This document shows positions 42,269-54,813 of a DNA stretch of 64,000 nucleotides, in pieces. Source of the DNA: Pseudo-nitzschia pungens (lineage: Eukaryota; Bacillariophyta; Bacillariophyceae; Bacillariales; Bacillariaceae). The stretch is taken from the NCBI GenBank assembly GCA_037355855.1, contig CM074758.1, positions 1,275,001-1,339,000 on the forward strand. Direction: 5' to 3'. The position numbers and the translations under genes were made by a program. Under the pieces are notes generated by a model that saw only the letters and a program-made list of their open reading frames with translations, had not been told where the DNA came from and ran no database searches. Each line of letters starts with the position of its first letter. Positions within the stretch are counted from its first letter, which is position 1.

Positions 42269-43228
42269 CTATATACCCTTGGTAAGGTTAGAAGCAAAGC
42301 TGACCTTCTCCTTGGTATCTTGGGCCAGGGCCTTACCGTAACCGGATCGGAACTCGGTACCGGAGGACGCCGGATCCTTTGGCGTGTTGGGTCGCGCCCA
42401 TTCGAGCTTGAGAATCAAGTGGTCGTAACCATATCCTTGCAGCTTCTCCATGGCCCTCGCAGCATCGTCCTTGTTGACAAAAGACACAAAGGCGAAACCC
42501 CGAGACTGCATGGTCTCCTTGTCCTTGGCGACAAAGACGCGAGAGATGCGACCAAAGGGTTTGAAGAGATCCTGGAGATCGGATTCGGTGGTGTTTTCCG
42601 AGATGTTGGTGACACGAATGGTGTTGAGGTCGTCGGTTCGGCGTTCGGGCTTGACACCACCGGCCATGGCCGCTCGTGCCCCGGGAGGAACGTACTTGCC
42701 GCCGCTGGCGGTGCCTCCTCCGGCGCCGACAACGTTCCATCCGCCTCCACCGGCGGCATCCGCCTTGTCTTCCACGCCGTACTTGCGCTGCAACTGGCGT
42801 TCCTGCTGCTTGGTCCAAAAGGCATTCAGGTTGGTGGAAAGCTCCTTGGCGGCATCCTCGTCCTGCAGGTCGTTGTCGGCGTTGGGGTCCTCGATGAAAA
42901 TGTCGTCCTTGGAGAGAATGGTCGAACGCTGGGCGCCTTCGGCACCATCGTTGAGCGCGTCTCCAAACTTCTTCCACTGGCGACGCTTTTCGACGTCCTT
43001 GGATTCTCGGATCTTCTCCGTGGTGACCTTGACCTTGGTGATTGTTTTGAGCAATTGGGCAGCGTTGGCGGGATGCTGACGGTACGAAGTAACGATCTGG
43101 ATGCCCTTGGAATCGATGCGCGACCGATGGGTGGGTGGGATTTCTTTGCCGCTGTCGGAGGTGGTGAGAGGCTGGTTGATGTCCTCGTCGTCCGAGTCAT
43201 CGTCGTCTCCCCATCTAGTTTGTGCCAT
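42269..43228 (-). CDS. eIF3g: Translation initiation factor eIF3 subunit G
   Basis: 319-aa single-exon protein with the usual eIF3g plan and length. An acidic N terminus starts MAQTRWGDDDDSDDED. The eIF3g core follows (KGIQIVTSYRQHPANAAQLL, then VEKRRQWKKFGDAL), then a Gly/Ala-rich linker ending KYVPPGARAAMAGG, then a C-terminal RRM (about residues 213-290). In the RRM, RNP2 is IRVTNI and RNP1 is RGFAFVSF, followed by GYGYDHLILKLEWARP. eIF3g is part of the eIF3 complex that loads mRNA on the 40S subunit and helps scanning and reinitiation in the cytosol. GC content is high, which produces several long shadow frames on the other strand. Confidence 0.95.
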   Translation of the reverse strand: MAQTRWGDDDDSDDEDINQPLTTSDSGKEIPPTHRSRIDSKGIQIVTSYRQHPANAAQLLKTITKVKVTTEKIRESKDVEKRRQWKKFGDALNDGAEGAQRSTILSKDDIFIEDPNADNDLQDEDAAKELSTNLNAFWTKQQERQLQRKYGVEDKADAAGGGGWNVVGAGGGTASGGKYVPPGARAAMAGGVKPERRTDDLNTIRVTNISENTTESDLQDLFKPFGRISRVFVAKDKETMQSRGFAFVSFVNKDDAARAMEKLQGYGYDHLILKLEWARPNTPKDPASSGTEFRSGYGKALAQDTKEKVSFASNLTKGI

Positions 43229-44331
43229 GGTTACTGTTTGTGTTTGTTGTTGTTGTTGTTGATACTAGTACTATTACTCTTACTATTGCTACGAAAGTAA
43301 GGTTAGTAAAGACTGCTATTGGGTCCTGTGGAATGAGGATAACACACAGCTGCTTTGGAATCCGCCTTCTTTGCGGTACGGTATTTTGAGTATGTGGTGC
43401 GTTTGTACGAGCTTTTTGTGTGGTTGCTGTTGATTCAACTCGTGTACCAAGCAGCAAGAAAAGAGAACGCAAACAGGCCACGATACAATACTCGTACCCA
43501 AAATACAGTAAGGTTACCGGTACGAACAAGTTCCACTTGTGTTGTACTAGTAATCGTACATCGTGCTTTCTTACCTACGAGTAAGAGTACCGGTATTAAA
43601 ATTAACATTACCGACGGCGGTAACGGCATTGCGTTCGAGGACGGTAAGATCTGAACTGGTACGGACAGTAAACCTTAGTTACCCGTAAGTTAACTACGCT
43701 TACCGGTATGGTCTTCGTTCATTCTCACAAAAAAAATACTTTTTGGAGGGGCAAGGAATGTGCACTGGCATACGGACAGACTGTTCAACTCATTCCAAAA
43801 GTTTTCTTCTGAAAGAGTATTTTCGATTGGAGGATGAGGGATCGACCATGGAAGTTGATGATTCCAAGCGTTCTACCGTATTACTTCTCTGATTTTGAAA
43901 ACAAGGAAAGTCTACTAGGTCATTCCATCTATTACCTCTTAGTTTATCCTCTTTAATTCATGCCCGTACCGCAGGTCTTTTTGGAAGACACTGGTGGCTC
44001 CAGGCTCGTCAGATACAATGCTGCTTCCTTTCGTAGACTTCGAAGAATTCTGTCACTTCTTTCGTCTAATACTTGGGACGCGCAACTCATTTCAAATGAT
44101 CCTCGATTCATTGACGTAAGCGTTGGGGCTCTCAGTGGGACCCCTTTTGTGTTCGTGAGGGCAGTACCTATTACGTCCATAGCCTAGTCGTCCGAAGTCG
44201 ACCCAACATACCGTCCTCGTTTGGTTTTTATTTTATTTTCGTGAACAAATACATTTCTGAATCCACGCGCAAAACTCTCCAAAACATTCGAATTGAACCG
44301 AGCCCACTCTCGTAGTCCAAAAGCATATCCA
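43229..44331. other. Intergenic region, one short open frame of doubtful status
   Basis: 1.1 kb. The segment 43490-43720 is packed with ACCGGTA/GTAAGGTTAC words. A 75-codon minus-strand frame at 43953-44180 (MDVIGTALTNTKGVPLRAPT onward) lies in a locally less AT-rich stretch, but it has no domain and a competing plus-strand frame of the same length, so it is left uncalled. Confidence 0.4.
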
Positions 44332-44868
44332 TCAACCATGTGTTCTGGGGTCTATTCTGCGTTTTTTCGAAGACTCCCGCAGGGCGGCTGCCATGTCGGA
44401 ATTCTGGGCCGTTGGGGGAGAACTCGTTGACGCCGCGGTTCCACCTTCCGAATCGGGGCTTTTCGCGTCGCCGGAACCGCTTCCGGCGGGATCTCCGGGC
44501 CCGCTCGACGGCGACGAGGGCAAACCGCCGGAGGAAAGCATCTCGTCCATCGCCGCGAACGGATCCACTTCGGCGGCGGATGCCCCGGCCGGCGATGCGA
44601 GCCTCGAAACCGCCGCGGAAGATGCGAGAGCGAAAAGCCGCACCATCGAGCGCCTGGACAGCACGGTCGTTGCGGTCTCAACGGCAAAATCCGAACAACG
44701 CCGATCGGCGGAGCACCGCAACTCTGTCTTCCCGCCGGAAGCACTCGCGCGAGAACACGGCACGGTTGGCACCGCTACCCACGCATTGGAAACGGATGTG
44801 TTTGGAAGGAAAGCAGCCGGAAGCAAAACGATCGAAAGCCAAAACTGTATGGTTCCCATCATTCTCAT
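44332..44868 (-). CDS. Putative thylakoid-lumen protein, 178 aa
   Basis: The start is set at ATG 44868 because it opens a signal peptide (MRMMGTIQFWLSIVLLPAAF, then NTSVSNAWVAVP). Further upstream codons in the frame would bury it. After a transit-like Ser/Arg-rich segment comes a second hydrophobic signal with paired arginines (SRRSMVRLFALASSAAVSRL), ending ASPAGASAAEVD, the A-x-A type site of a lumenal signal peptidase. Two signals in series are the mark of diatom thylakoid-lumen proteins. The mature part is about 75 residues: a Ser/Gly/Pro-rich linker and a conserved-looking basic tail (DMAAALRESSKKRRIDPRTH). I do not recognise the mature protein. It may be a small accessory factor of the photosynthetic apparatus, inferred only from location. 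Single exon. Confidence 0.65.
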   Translation of the reverse strand: MRMMGTIQFWLSIVLLPAAFLPNTSVSNAWVAVPTVPCSRASASGGKTELRCSADRRCSDFAVETATTVLSRRSMVRLFALASSAAVSRLASPAGASAAEVDPFAAMDEMLSSGGLPSSPSSGPGDPAGSGSGDAKSPDSEGGTAASTSSPPTAQNSDMAAALRESSKKRRIDPRTHG

Positions 44869-45262
44869 TGATTGACTAGTAACAAGTAAAGTGTGCACTC
44901 TGAGAGATATGGTGTTCGCAAGGAATGTAGGTAGCTTAGTGAACAGTGTTGAAGATACTTTTTCACGCTTGACGCCTCCATCTCGTTTGATTGAGATTTT
45001 GTGATGACATCTTTGTGGCGCGCGATTCATCCATTACTCTTAGTATCCTATCCAGTCTATATACAGTACATACGGTACCAAATGCTTCAGATAAGCCAAG
45101 TCTCAATTCTTCACACTTTTGAGATTGCAAGTCTGAACACTTTTGATACTGGGATGCCTATTGAGATTCATTCACAGCTACTGATTGCATTTGCACTACA
45201 GCTAATTATAATTTCATACTAAGAAGTTACTTTTTGAATCCTTCCAGTAGCTACACTAAAAC
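44869..45262. other. Intergenic region
   Basis: 394 bp between the stop of GCN1 and the start of the lumen-protein gene, both on the minus strand. AT-rich. It must hold the promoter of the lumen-protein gene and the 3' UTR of GCN1. Confidence 0.45.
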
Positions 45263-48200
45263 CTAATCCTCCAAAATCTTGGCCTTTTGGATTTTCAAAA
45301 GAACCTTCGAGTAAAGACTCTTCATTTGTTTTGAATCTTCGAACATAGCCATCGAACAAAATTCATCCAGACCAGCCTCGCCTTCGGAAACATTCAATGC
45401 AAGCCACAACACATCGTTATAGGCAAACTGAACACGTTGGTTTCCACTCATCGCGAGTTTGATGCAGGCCTTGAGTAGCTTGAGACCAAAGAAAGCGACG
45501 CGGCTATCAACATCAGAGAGTTCGAGACTCAGACAGAGGCAGCGAGCAATGGCCTGGTGCGTCTCGAGGCGCTGTTTGAGATCTCCTACCATGAGTGATA
45601 CCAGATCCTTTTCGACATTGCGAAGACTGGCTTCGGGATTCTCTGATCTTCCTACGATGGCTCCGACGGCTACGATTCCAGACTCCTTCACTGCCAGCTT
45701 CTCGTCATTCATGTATTTCATTGCGACAGCGAGCGATTCGGATGTGAGCTGGGTATCCACGTTCTTGGCAACATCGGCCGAGAAAATCCGACGGAGAGCA
45801 CAGGATTTTCCTTCCCGGACATCACTAGAGTCGTCATCGTCATCATCGAGGACGATATCTCGGATAGCGTCTTCGGTTTTCTCGGTACCCAAAATATTGC
45901 ACGCAGCCCCGGTTACCTTGGCTGCTGCCTCCCGCACCGATTCGTCCGAATGGCGAATCAAAGATGTGCTTGCCTCCAAGGCCGACGGAATACTATCGGG
46001 CAGTTTCGATTTCTTGCCACCCTTCGCCAGCACAACAGCGAGGGCTTCCAGTGTTGCAGTTTGGACCGCGACAACCCCGACTCCGTCTTCTCCGCCATCG
46101 TCCTTGCCCAGAGATCCGGCTACGAGCTCCTTGATGAGCGGATCGACACGCGTAGACAATGGCATGAGAAGTCCGAGAGCATCGATTGCTTCGATTCGGA
46201 CCTGGCGAGAAGGATCGGACAGTGCTTTCACAAACGTAGTCTGAAATTGAGGGACGAACGCCCGAAGAGCCGGACCACCCTTGACAAGGATGAGTCCCAA
46301 CGTTTTGAGAATCGCAATCTTTACATTTGCTGGGTTTCGATCTCCAACAATTCGAAGCAATGGTCCGGTCATCTTGATGATCAAAGGCCCCGCGAGGAAC
46401 TTGTTCGCGGTCAGGTTGATCACTTCACCAAGACCAGCAGCGGATGCTTCTCGTACAGCTGGCGTGCCATAAAGAATACCTCTCTGGTAAATTGGAAGAA
46501 GTGGCTCCAGTCCTAAAGACGAGCATGATATCATGATACCGGTAAGACGCAACATATGACAGAAGCCAAATAGAAAATATCCAAGAGAACCATGACAAGT
46601 ATGAACGCACCTTTTTTCATGTTGAAACCAGGAAGGAAAAACTCTCCATCTCCAACACCGCCTTTTCGTCTTCTGGCATCACTAACCATACTGGCAATGA
46701 TGTTCCTCATGTATTCGATATCATCCACAAGCACTTCCGCCGGAACGCATTTCGATAATGCAGCGAAGGCCTTGTTGGCAGTCTGGACAACGTCCTTGTT
46801 TTCATCATTGAATCTATGGATAAGATCCCGAATGATGATACTATTGAGGTCATAGAAATCCTTGGCTTCTTTGCCTGTTGCGAGAAAGTAAAAGGGAGCA
46901 CGAATACCACGGCAGAGTTAGAATAAGAGGTGGAAGCCACAAAGTGATACTTGAAAAACCACGTTATTGACCGACAGAAATCTCATGGGAAAATATTCTC
47001 CAGATGATCACTCCAGAATGTTGGTCATCAATATTATAAACGCCTACCGCCCAACAGTTTCACAAAACAGCAATACAGTGAACTTACGTGCTTCAACGAC
47101 AGCTCCAAGCATCCAGCAGCTTTCCTTCCTTAGTTCTGCCTTATCACTTGTGCAGTTTTTACTGACTTCGCTGATGAGCTTATTGACCCCAGCTTCGTCG
47201 GCGTGTTCGAAAACAGACCGCGCACAATCTCGAACAGCTTCGATTTGATCTTCATCATCACTCAAACCGCTAGAGAGATCTTCCAACAAGGCAGGGATGA
47301 TGGTACCGAAGTGAAAGTAAAGTGTTTCGCTTGTAACAGTTGCAATGCTTGCAATAGCCTTGGCGTGACAAATAGTCATAGGTTGCTGTATTAACCTTGG
47401 AATAATGTAAGATAAAAGCTCTTTGCTACGGATGCTGAGAATTCCAGTCAATCCGTGCATTGCACGTTCACTTCGATCTTCATCTTCGCTCTCAAGTGCG
47501 ACCATTAGTGAAGGTACAACTTCGTCCATCGCTGTGTTACCAACCAGATTGTACAGGTTCTGAAAGCTCGCTGCTGCCATCTCTCGGACGCCTTCATTGT
47601 CATCACAAATTGCATCTTGAACCACTCGAACAATGATGTCGAGGAATCGAAGAATCTGATCTTTAGTAGAGGAGCTGATAACTTCAGAGAGACCGACACA
47701 AACACCACGTCGTGTGTTGTGATCTCCTTCATACAGAGTGTTTCGTAGGACAGGAACGACTTCAGGGAGAACAGAATCCCCAAGCTTACGAACGATATCT
47801 CCAAGACATTTTCCAGCCGTATCTGTTTTCTCTGCATCTCCGCTTGCCAAATCACTCACGACTCTGCTAACCAAAACCTGAAGAATTTGTCGCAGTGTTC
47901 GGGCTGTTACACTAACGACAGTCTTCCAAACTTGCACCGCTGCATGGCGAACAGCCGATGCATTGTCACTTCTCGCGAGATAGATATCACTGAGTACGCG
48001 ATTTCTTGTTGTGATTCCCAAAACTTGAGTAATTTGAACCTGTGCTCGTTCGGCTCTTCTGATATCATCTTGGGTATCTCCATCAGTTCGAAGCACAGTA
48101 GTGCCTCCAATCATACTCAGCAAATCACCAAGAAGCATGAGCGACGACAATCGGATTCGGTAGTCCTCATCAGTCATACCATTCTGTAATATAGGAAGAA

Positions 48201-51200
48201 TCTTATCGAAGTGAACCTTGCCATGACTTCGGATCAACACGCGACCAGCTTTCATTGCCACATCTCGTACTTGCTCATTTTCATCCGACAGACCACTAAT
48301 AAGAGCTGGAAGACTTTCATCCAACATAACAGTAAATCCTTGGCCCATTGCTGGAGGAAGGAAGCAGAGCACCCAGAGGACACCTTCGCGAGTACTGTGT
48401 GAAGGATGACTTGAAAGCGGTAATATGTCATCCAGCATCAAACTCTCGACGACATCATTTCCAGATGCAATCAACACCTCGGTCAAACCTTGCGCAGCAC
48501 CGCTTCTTTCTGCGGAACTAAGGTTCTCTAATCTTAGGTGTTCTAACAACCAAGGGCGAAGATCGGGCAAAGCATCTTCACCAAGTCCCCTTGTTAAGGA
48601 CCCTAATGCTTTCGCAGCAATACTTCTAACATCGGGGATGGGATCAAGCAGGCTACTTTTCAGATCTGGCATCAGCGTGGGGATGTAGGGGATAAAATCT
48701 CGTGGATCGTTGATCATTGTGCAGATATTTCCAGTAATAAGGGCACCATATCGTTTCGTCGTCGCAGCTCTATCACGGAGACCACGATGCAGAATTGGTA
48801 CAATCAGAGCAAGACTAGGAGCATCAATTGCATGCAAGAATTCAGTTTCGATCAGAGCTTCAAGTGCGAATAGAGTCTTGTTGGCAGGATCTGTCAGCGC
48901 CTTAAGCAACTTGGGACTAATCTCTCGGATCTCAGGATTGCGGATAACACTACTAATCTCATCAAGGGCACTTTGTGCGCTACCCTTGACTTTCGGGTGA
49001 GTGTCGGCAAAAGCTTCAGTAAGCTTTGGAACAACCTTGGGCAACGCTGAGGCAAGTTGTTTCGGAGCAAGATGACTCATAGAACCAAGCATGTCAATAG
49101 AAGCTTGTTTTGTCCTCCATGAACTGTCATTAAATGCACTGAGTACAGCAGGTAAAACCAACTTCACACCGTGCGCAGATAGCTTGCTCATGATCACTCC
49201 CACGGCCTTGGAAGCGGCTTTCCGCACCTCGTCGCTTCCGTCGCCGAAAGCTTTAAGGAGTGAAGGGAGCAATACAATAACATAAGGCTCGAAGAGAAGA
49301 CCGAGTCTCGTACATAGCAACTGGATTGCAAAGAGTGATCCCTCTTTATTACTTGAGGATCCGTCAGCACAAGCTTCTTCGAGCTGTGTAACAATACCAA
49401 ATTTCTTGAGAGAGGATATACCACTCCCTTTCACCGCAGCAGCAATACCATATGCCCCACCGTGTCTAGTTGCCTGTGAGTCTCCTTCCAAACAAACAGA
49501 CACGAGTTGCTCCAAAATTTCTTGAATTCTTGCCTGCGTATTGCCCTTCTTCATGAGTTTGGTGAGAGCGTCAGCTACACTCGCTTGAACATCTTCATTG
49601 GGTGTCTTCAGTGAACTGATCAACATATCGACCGAATTATCAATTTTAGATGCGTTTTCGGGCCCTTTGAGGTGCAGTGCTACAGAACCCAATGCGACAA
49701 CGGCACCTTCTTTTCTACGATTCAATGCATCTGTATTCCCTGCGATTTTGGCTGTAGGCAAGTCGTCAAGCGATTTGGAGTCCGCTAGTCCATTTTTCAA
49801 GATGTCGTCTAGGTGAGGCAAAAGGAATGCAATCGCCTCTTCGGATGACCCGTATGTGACAATGATGTCCCTCAACGCATTACGTGAAGTGTTTTTGACG
49901 CTTTCATTGCCATCTGCGATACCATAAGCCATAAGAAAGCTTGTTACAAGTTTCAGAGTATCATTATCGATTTCTAAGTCAGCGGTTGGAAATGCAGCAA
50001 GGACTCGAAGGACCCCACTTCGGATAGCAACTTTCTCCGACGTATCCTGTTCTGCAGGAGTTGTTTTCGGGCCAGTCTTGAACTGGTCTTCGAGTGCAGC
50101 TTGGTCCAATGTTCTCTCTTGCTTTGGTTTCAACATAGCCGAGGTCATCGCCTTCGTCTTTTTTGAGACTTTTTTCTTTGGTTGGCCAATGCCTGCCACC
50201 TGCAGTGCAGATTTCTTGACAGTTTTCTTTTTCAATTTTGCGGGTACAAGTGGTTTGGGCTTCGGAGGTGGAGCGGGGGTGGGGAAGAACGATGCCTTTG
50301 ATGCAGAAACCTCAGATCCTGACGATTTGTTGCCTGCTCCCTCTGGCTGAGGGTACGAATCAATGTATGAATTGCAAACCTTTTTGAGATTGCGATTCAG
50401 AGATTTGGGATGAGCTTTCATACCAAAAGCGTAAGCCTTAGCAGCAGCTGCAGCTATACTAGCATCGCTGCTATGCAAAAGAGGAAGAAGTGGAATCGCG
50501 TACATCGCTGAGGGCGGCGGTAGCGCCTCGTTCGTTTCATCGAAACCATTTACGATGTTCCAGGTCTTCCTTGCTTCCGCACGAATGGAGTCATCTTCCT
50601 CAAAGCAATTCAGCCAGATTCGATTCTCGATCAAAGGATTGTTCTTCACAATCTTTTCGTGATTCGATGCGATTGATCCAAGAGCAATCATAGAAGCCAA
50701 GCGGCATTTTTTCTCGCCCAATGCACCTCGTTCGTCTAATAACGGTGCAAGCTCAGCGGTTGTGAGGGCTGGCCCAGATGTTGTCTTGTCCTCGTCTTCG
50801 GCCTCGTCAGTATAGTAACATGCAAGTAACGTTTCGTAAGGATCAGGATCGACGAATGCTTTCGCACGATCATGCTTGAGCAGTTCAAGGACGCTAGTCA
50901 CCATGTCGGCTCTGAGTGGTTTGACTGCAGGATCGCCATCAGTAAGCAACGTAGTATGTCTTTCCAATACGCGAAGAGCGCCTTCACAGCCTGGTACAGT
51001 TCGCGGACCCATCAGCGAGGCACGAATTATGGGAAAAAGGAATGCGAACGAAGGACCTGACATGACTTCTTCTCGAAATTCGTCCATTTCGAAAACTGCA
51101 TTTGCTGCTGGCTCGCATGGTGTTGGAAAAGGAAGGACTTGGAATTTAGTGGAAAGATCCGAGGATTTCTCTGATTCCTTTGTCTCAGATTTAGGCGAGT

Positions 51201-54044
51201 TTTTGGAACTCATGACAAGTGCTGTTGCTACCATGGGAGCGTATTCCTCTTCTATCTCCCATACGCATGACGCCACCAACGAAGTTAAAGTTTTTGTAGC
51301 TTGTTCTTTGATGCTGTTGAGATCGTTCATTGCCGGACAATCAAGAATACATAATTGAAGTACAGCCGGCCAAAGTGACGGTAAACATGAGTTGCCAACT
51401 TCAACGCCGTCAGCGCTGACCAATGACTCGATCGTGGTCAGTAAACGATGGTATTTCACATCGATCAAACAAGCAATATTGCTTCTTTTCTCATCTTGCG
51501 CTTTGACTATTTTTTTGTCCTCGGCAGAAAGTGCTGAGCTCTTCCCCGCAGCTTCCGATTTTTTCTTCGCTAGCTCCTTCTTGATTTGAAGTTCCCACTC
51601 CTCGTCTTCGGTTCTTCGACCTTTTCCACTGTCTTTTGAAGGTATCTTCTTTTTCTCGCCCGAGTCCTCTTCAACATAAAGAGTTCCAATAGGACTAGAG
51701 TAAATAGCAATATCATTACCTGAAAGCTCTTCAATTTCACGTGTGATGGAAACCAAATTTTCTGCAAGCTTCTTTGATATTCCGTCATCTAACAATGTCA
51801 TGACTAAATCCCAAAGGTCGGGATCCGAGTCACTCAGATCCGCTGGGGCTTTACCAAGGGAAAAAATGAGACTTTGCGATGCCATGTGTATACTCTCGCT
51901 AATGGCGATATCTTTATCCGAATACCTATCTCCAGCTGCTTGCTCCGCGACGACTTGAGGGAAAGTTGCCACAAATTCATCTGTTTGGTTCGAGGAAGCC
52001 TGAACGACTGCCTTCAGAGCCGTGGTGGTGCTCTCTACTAGTGCGGTGAGTTCTTCCTCTTCCGATTCTTGAGAAGTGCCGAGATGAATCAAGATGAGGA
52101 CTTTCGCCACCGAAGATGCCGAGAGAGAACGAGTTGAGAGCATTCTGGCAATTTGACGTACACTTTTGACGCAAACCGTGCAGTCGCTACCTGCTTCCGC
52201 GAATTGCTCGTTCGCACAAACAAAAAGTGCCTCGACAAGTGGATCCGCAATGGATTCGTAGTCTAAAACAGTTCGAATCGTCGCCTCGATTGAATCACTC
52301 GGGCTTTTCTTCCCCATCGCAACAGGATATGCTGTGCAATGGGCCAATGCGCGAACATTGGATGAAGTAGCTTTCATCTTTCCAACTTTGATGTTGGCAC
52401 TGGAAGCAATCTTAGTGAACATGGAAATGATCTGAGGCAAAACTAAACCCACAACTGCGTTCGATGAGAGAGCATTGGTCATCGCGTTTCCGTAAACAAA
52501 GGAAGTCTTCCCGACCGACGACGAACCCGCCGATAAGGCCTTTTCAAGGAGAGGTGATAATTTGGATGACGAAACTCCGACATGCACCAAGTTTAGGTAG
52601 ACAGCGAGTAGTCCATCAACGGGTGCTATCGATGACGAGGATGCTTGTTTCTTATTTGCCAGCTCGATGAATGCCTCCAATCCCTTGACAAATTTGGGAT
52701 CCTTCCAAAGGTCCAAAACGATGTTCTCCATGGTATCTGGGTTGATTTGCTGGACCATGGCTCCAACAGTTGCCACGGTATCGGGTCCGTTCTTGGCAAT
52801 GACAGGTTTGCGAACGAATATCAAAGCGTCATCGTATCCCTTATCACCGCTACCAACACCATTCTTTCTCGCGATAACAATCCAAGAGATCAAAGCTTGC
52901 AGTCCCTGTTCCCGATTCTGGACCGCCGCTTTTGCCTCCTTGGCCAAAGGAACACCGACCCCGGACAACACCGCGGAGGATGTGCTCTTGTTCACTTCGA
53001 TGGCCCCTGCCGGTGCTGTGGTTATTTTGACGCCAATCTGATGGAGTGTGTGATAAACAATTTGCCTCTGGTGTGGCAGCGTCAAGCCCTTTGTTTCGGC
53101 AACACTATCCACTATTTTCGACAGGCCGTTCTGATTCTGCTGGTCGATGGCGGCGCCTGCCATGTGCTGTAGGACTGTCGATGAAAGTTCTCGCACGCGC
53201 GCTTTCGGACTCTTCAAGAACTTGCACAAAACCGGCAAGTATTCTTCGACAACCAGCTTCGACGTTCCCAAAGCAACCGGATTGGCAAATCGCATGAATC
53301 CCTCCACCATTGGCAACAGACTTTCGGGCTTTGCCTTGAGTTTGAGCAAGAGAGGAGCACCGACAACGTCCTCCCAAGCCGTAGCAGTCATGCTCTCCAG
53401 AATGGATCGGCACAGCTTTGCGTCACCAATCGTGGCTACGGGTTCCGTGCTCAATGCAATCGTTACAAACAAATCCCAATCGGTAGTTTCCGCAAAGACC
53501 AAGGAAGGAATTCCAAAAGACGACTCGTTCCCCTTGGCCATTTCTGCAAAAATGTCCGCCCCGCTGCCGCCGAGTTGTTGTTTGCACTCCTCAACAATCT
53601 TTCCGTTCGAACACTTTTTCAGCAATGCACACAGACTCAGGCACAGCTGTTTGCGAACATCGGCATCGTCCTTTTCGTTCACAATCGCAACACAGTACAG
53701 CCGCGCTATTCTTTGGTTGGAAAATTTTCCAGCGCACTTGAACACTGAGGGAACGGGATAAAAACATTGTCAGATACTTCCCAACAAACTAATTCGGTAA
53801 AGGAATGCGGACGGATTGGTCCTCGAAAAAGATCAAGAACTGGTACCCAATACTTACCTCCATGGTCCGCAAACACTCTTCGATTTTCAGCATTTTCGGA
53901 CAGCAGTTCTGTTGCATTTTCTACGAGGCCCTCCCGTTCGTCTTCCGAAACACTGTCGGGTCGCGACGATGCCAAGTCGCTAATCAGGTCGATGAGGGAC
54001 ATGCCTCCCGCACTCCCGTCGAAGGATTGATCGTCTCCCGCCAT
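45263..54044 (-). CDS. GCN1: GCN1, translational activator of the eIF2-alpha kinase GCN2
   Basis: Model complement(45263..46512, 46611..46874, 47088..53744, 53858..54044), 2785 aa, close to the usual ~2650-2700 aa. Introns are 98, 213 and 113 nt, all phase 1. The start MAGDDQSFDG has good context (aaaaATGGCG). The protein is an array of HEAT repeats almost throughout. The central part has the eEF3-like repeats typical of GCN1 (KLVLPAVLSAFNDSSWRTKQ, DRAATTKRYGALITGNICTM, GLGEDALPDLRPWLLEHLRL). The C-terminal repeats (LEPLLPIYQRGILYGTPAVR) follow the region that in yeast binds the RWD domain of GCN2. A Lys/Pro-rich low-complexity linker at about residues 1195-1290 is an insertion. GCN1 rides on ribosomes, senses uncharged tRNA or collided ribosomes and activates GCN2. 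The 6657-nt exon 2 is free of frame breaks, in contrast to several other genes here. Confidence 0.96.
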
Positions 54045-54813
54045 TTTTCCAAGCAAGAAGTCGTTCGTGAAGGAATGAATGAATCAATCAATCAAGCAAG
54101 CAAGCAAGCAACGATGATGAGGGTTTGGAACGGACGGATGGAATCTCGGGACGAAGATAGAATCGATACCGCAAGGGCAGGTTGGTCAGCAGATTCTTTG
54201 CTACGACTGAGGGGCTCCTTGGCGAAAAGTACGATGGTAACTTAGCATGCGGTAAAACAACGGATGTGCACAAAGCCAAACATGGTCACCGATGAAACAT
54301 GAAACGTGCCGCGATGAACGAAACAAGCTGTGGGGATCAGGATCTTCTCGGTGTCTGTCCTTCATTCGGTGAGGTGTAACTGTGTCATACCTCTCGCGTA
54401 AACCTTAACCTTACTTCATAATACTACGTCGGACTATTATCTTATTTTTACATTATGAGTACACCTGTACGATGTACGTTACATAAGATACGGTAACTAC
54501 GTTGTGATCTGCCAAAAAATCTTGGATCAATCATCAAAAGAATCAAAATCTTTCGCATCTCCCAATCTTCGACAATTCTGAAGTCTGACACTCCCTCGCA
54601 AGACGAACATAATACCAAAGACCAACGCCTAGTTCGGGCACCAGCAGAAGAAGCTAGCGAGTGTTTACAATCATTATCATCGCTTCGTGTCGAAGACAAC
54701 CAATCCTACCCACTGCCTAGCATCCACCAGGTCTTTCGCGTTCATCACCGCGGAAACCGATCTCGCGCACGGAAGGAGTCCGTACGCACGCGTGCGTACG
54801 CATCCCACGCCCA
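54045..54813. promoter_or_regulatory. Divergent promoter region of GCN1 and the SGNH gene
   Basis: 769 bp between divergent starts. The GCN1-proximal part has an aatgaatcaatcaatcaagc direct repeat (about 54073-54110). No transcription-factor site can be named. GC content rises sharply at about 54780, towards the SGNH gene. Confidence 0.4.

Noticed and set aside
43953..44180. 75-codon minus-strand frame
   Set aside because: An opposite-strand frame of equal length covers the same bases and neither shows a domain or signal. Too weak to call.
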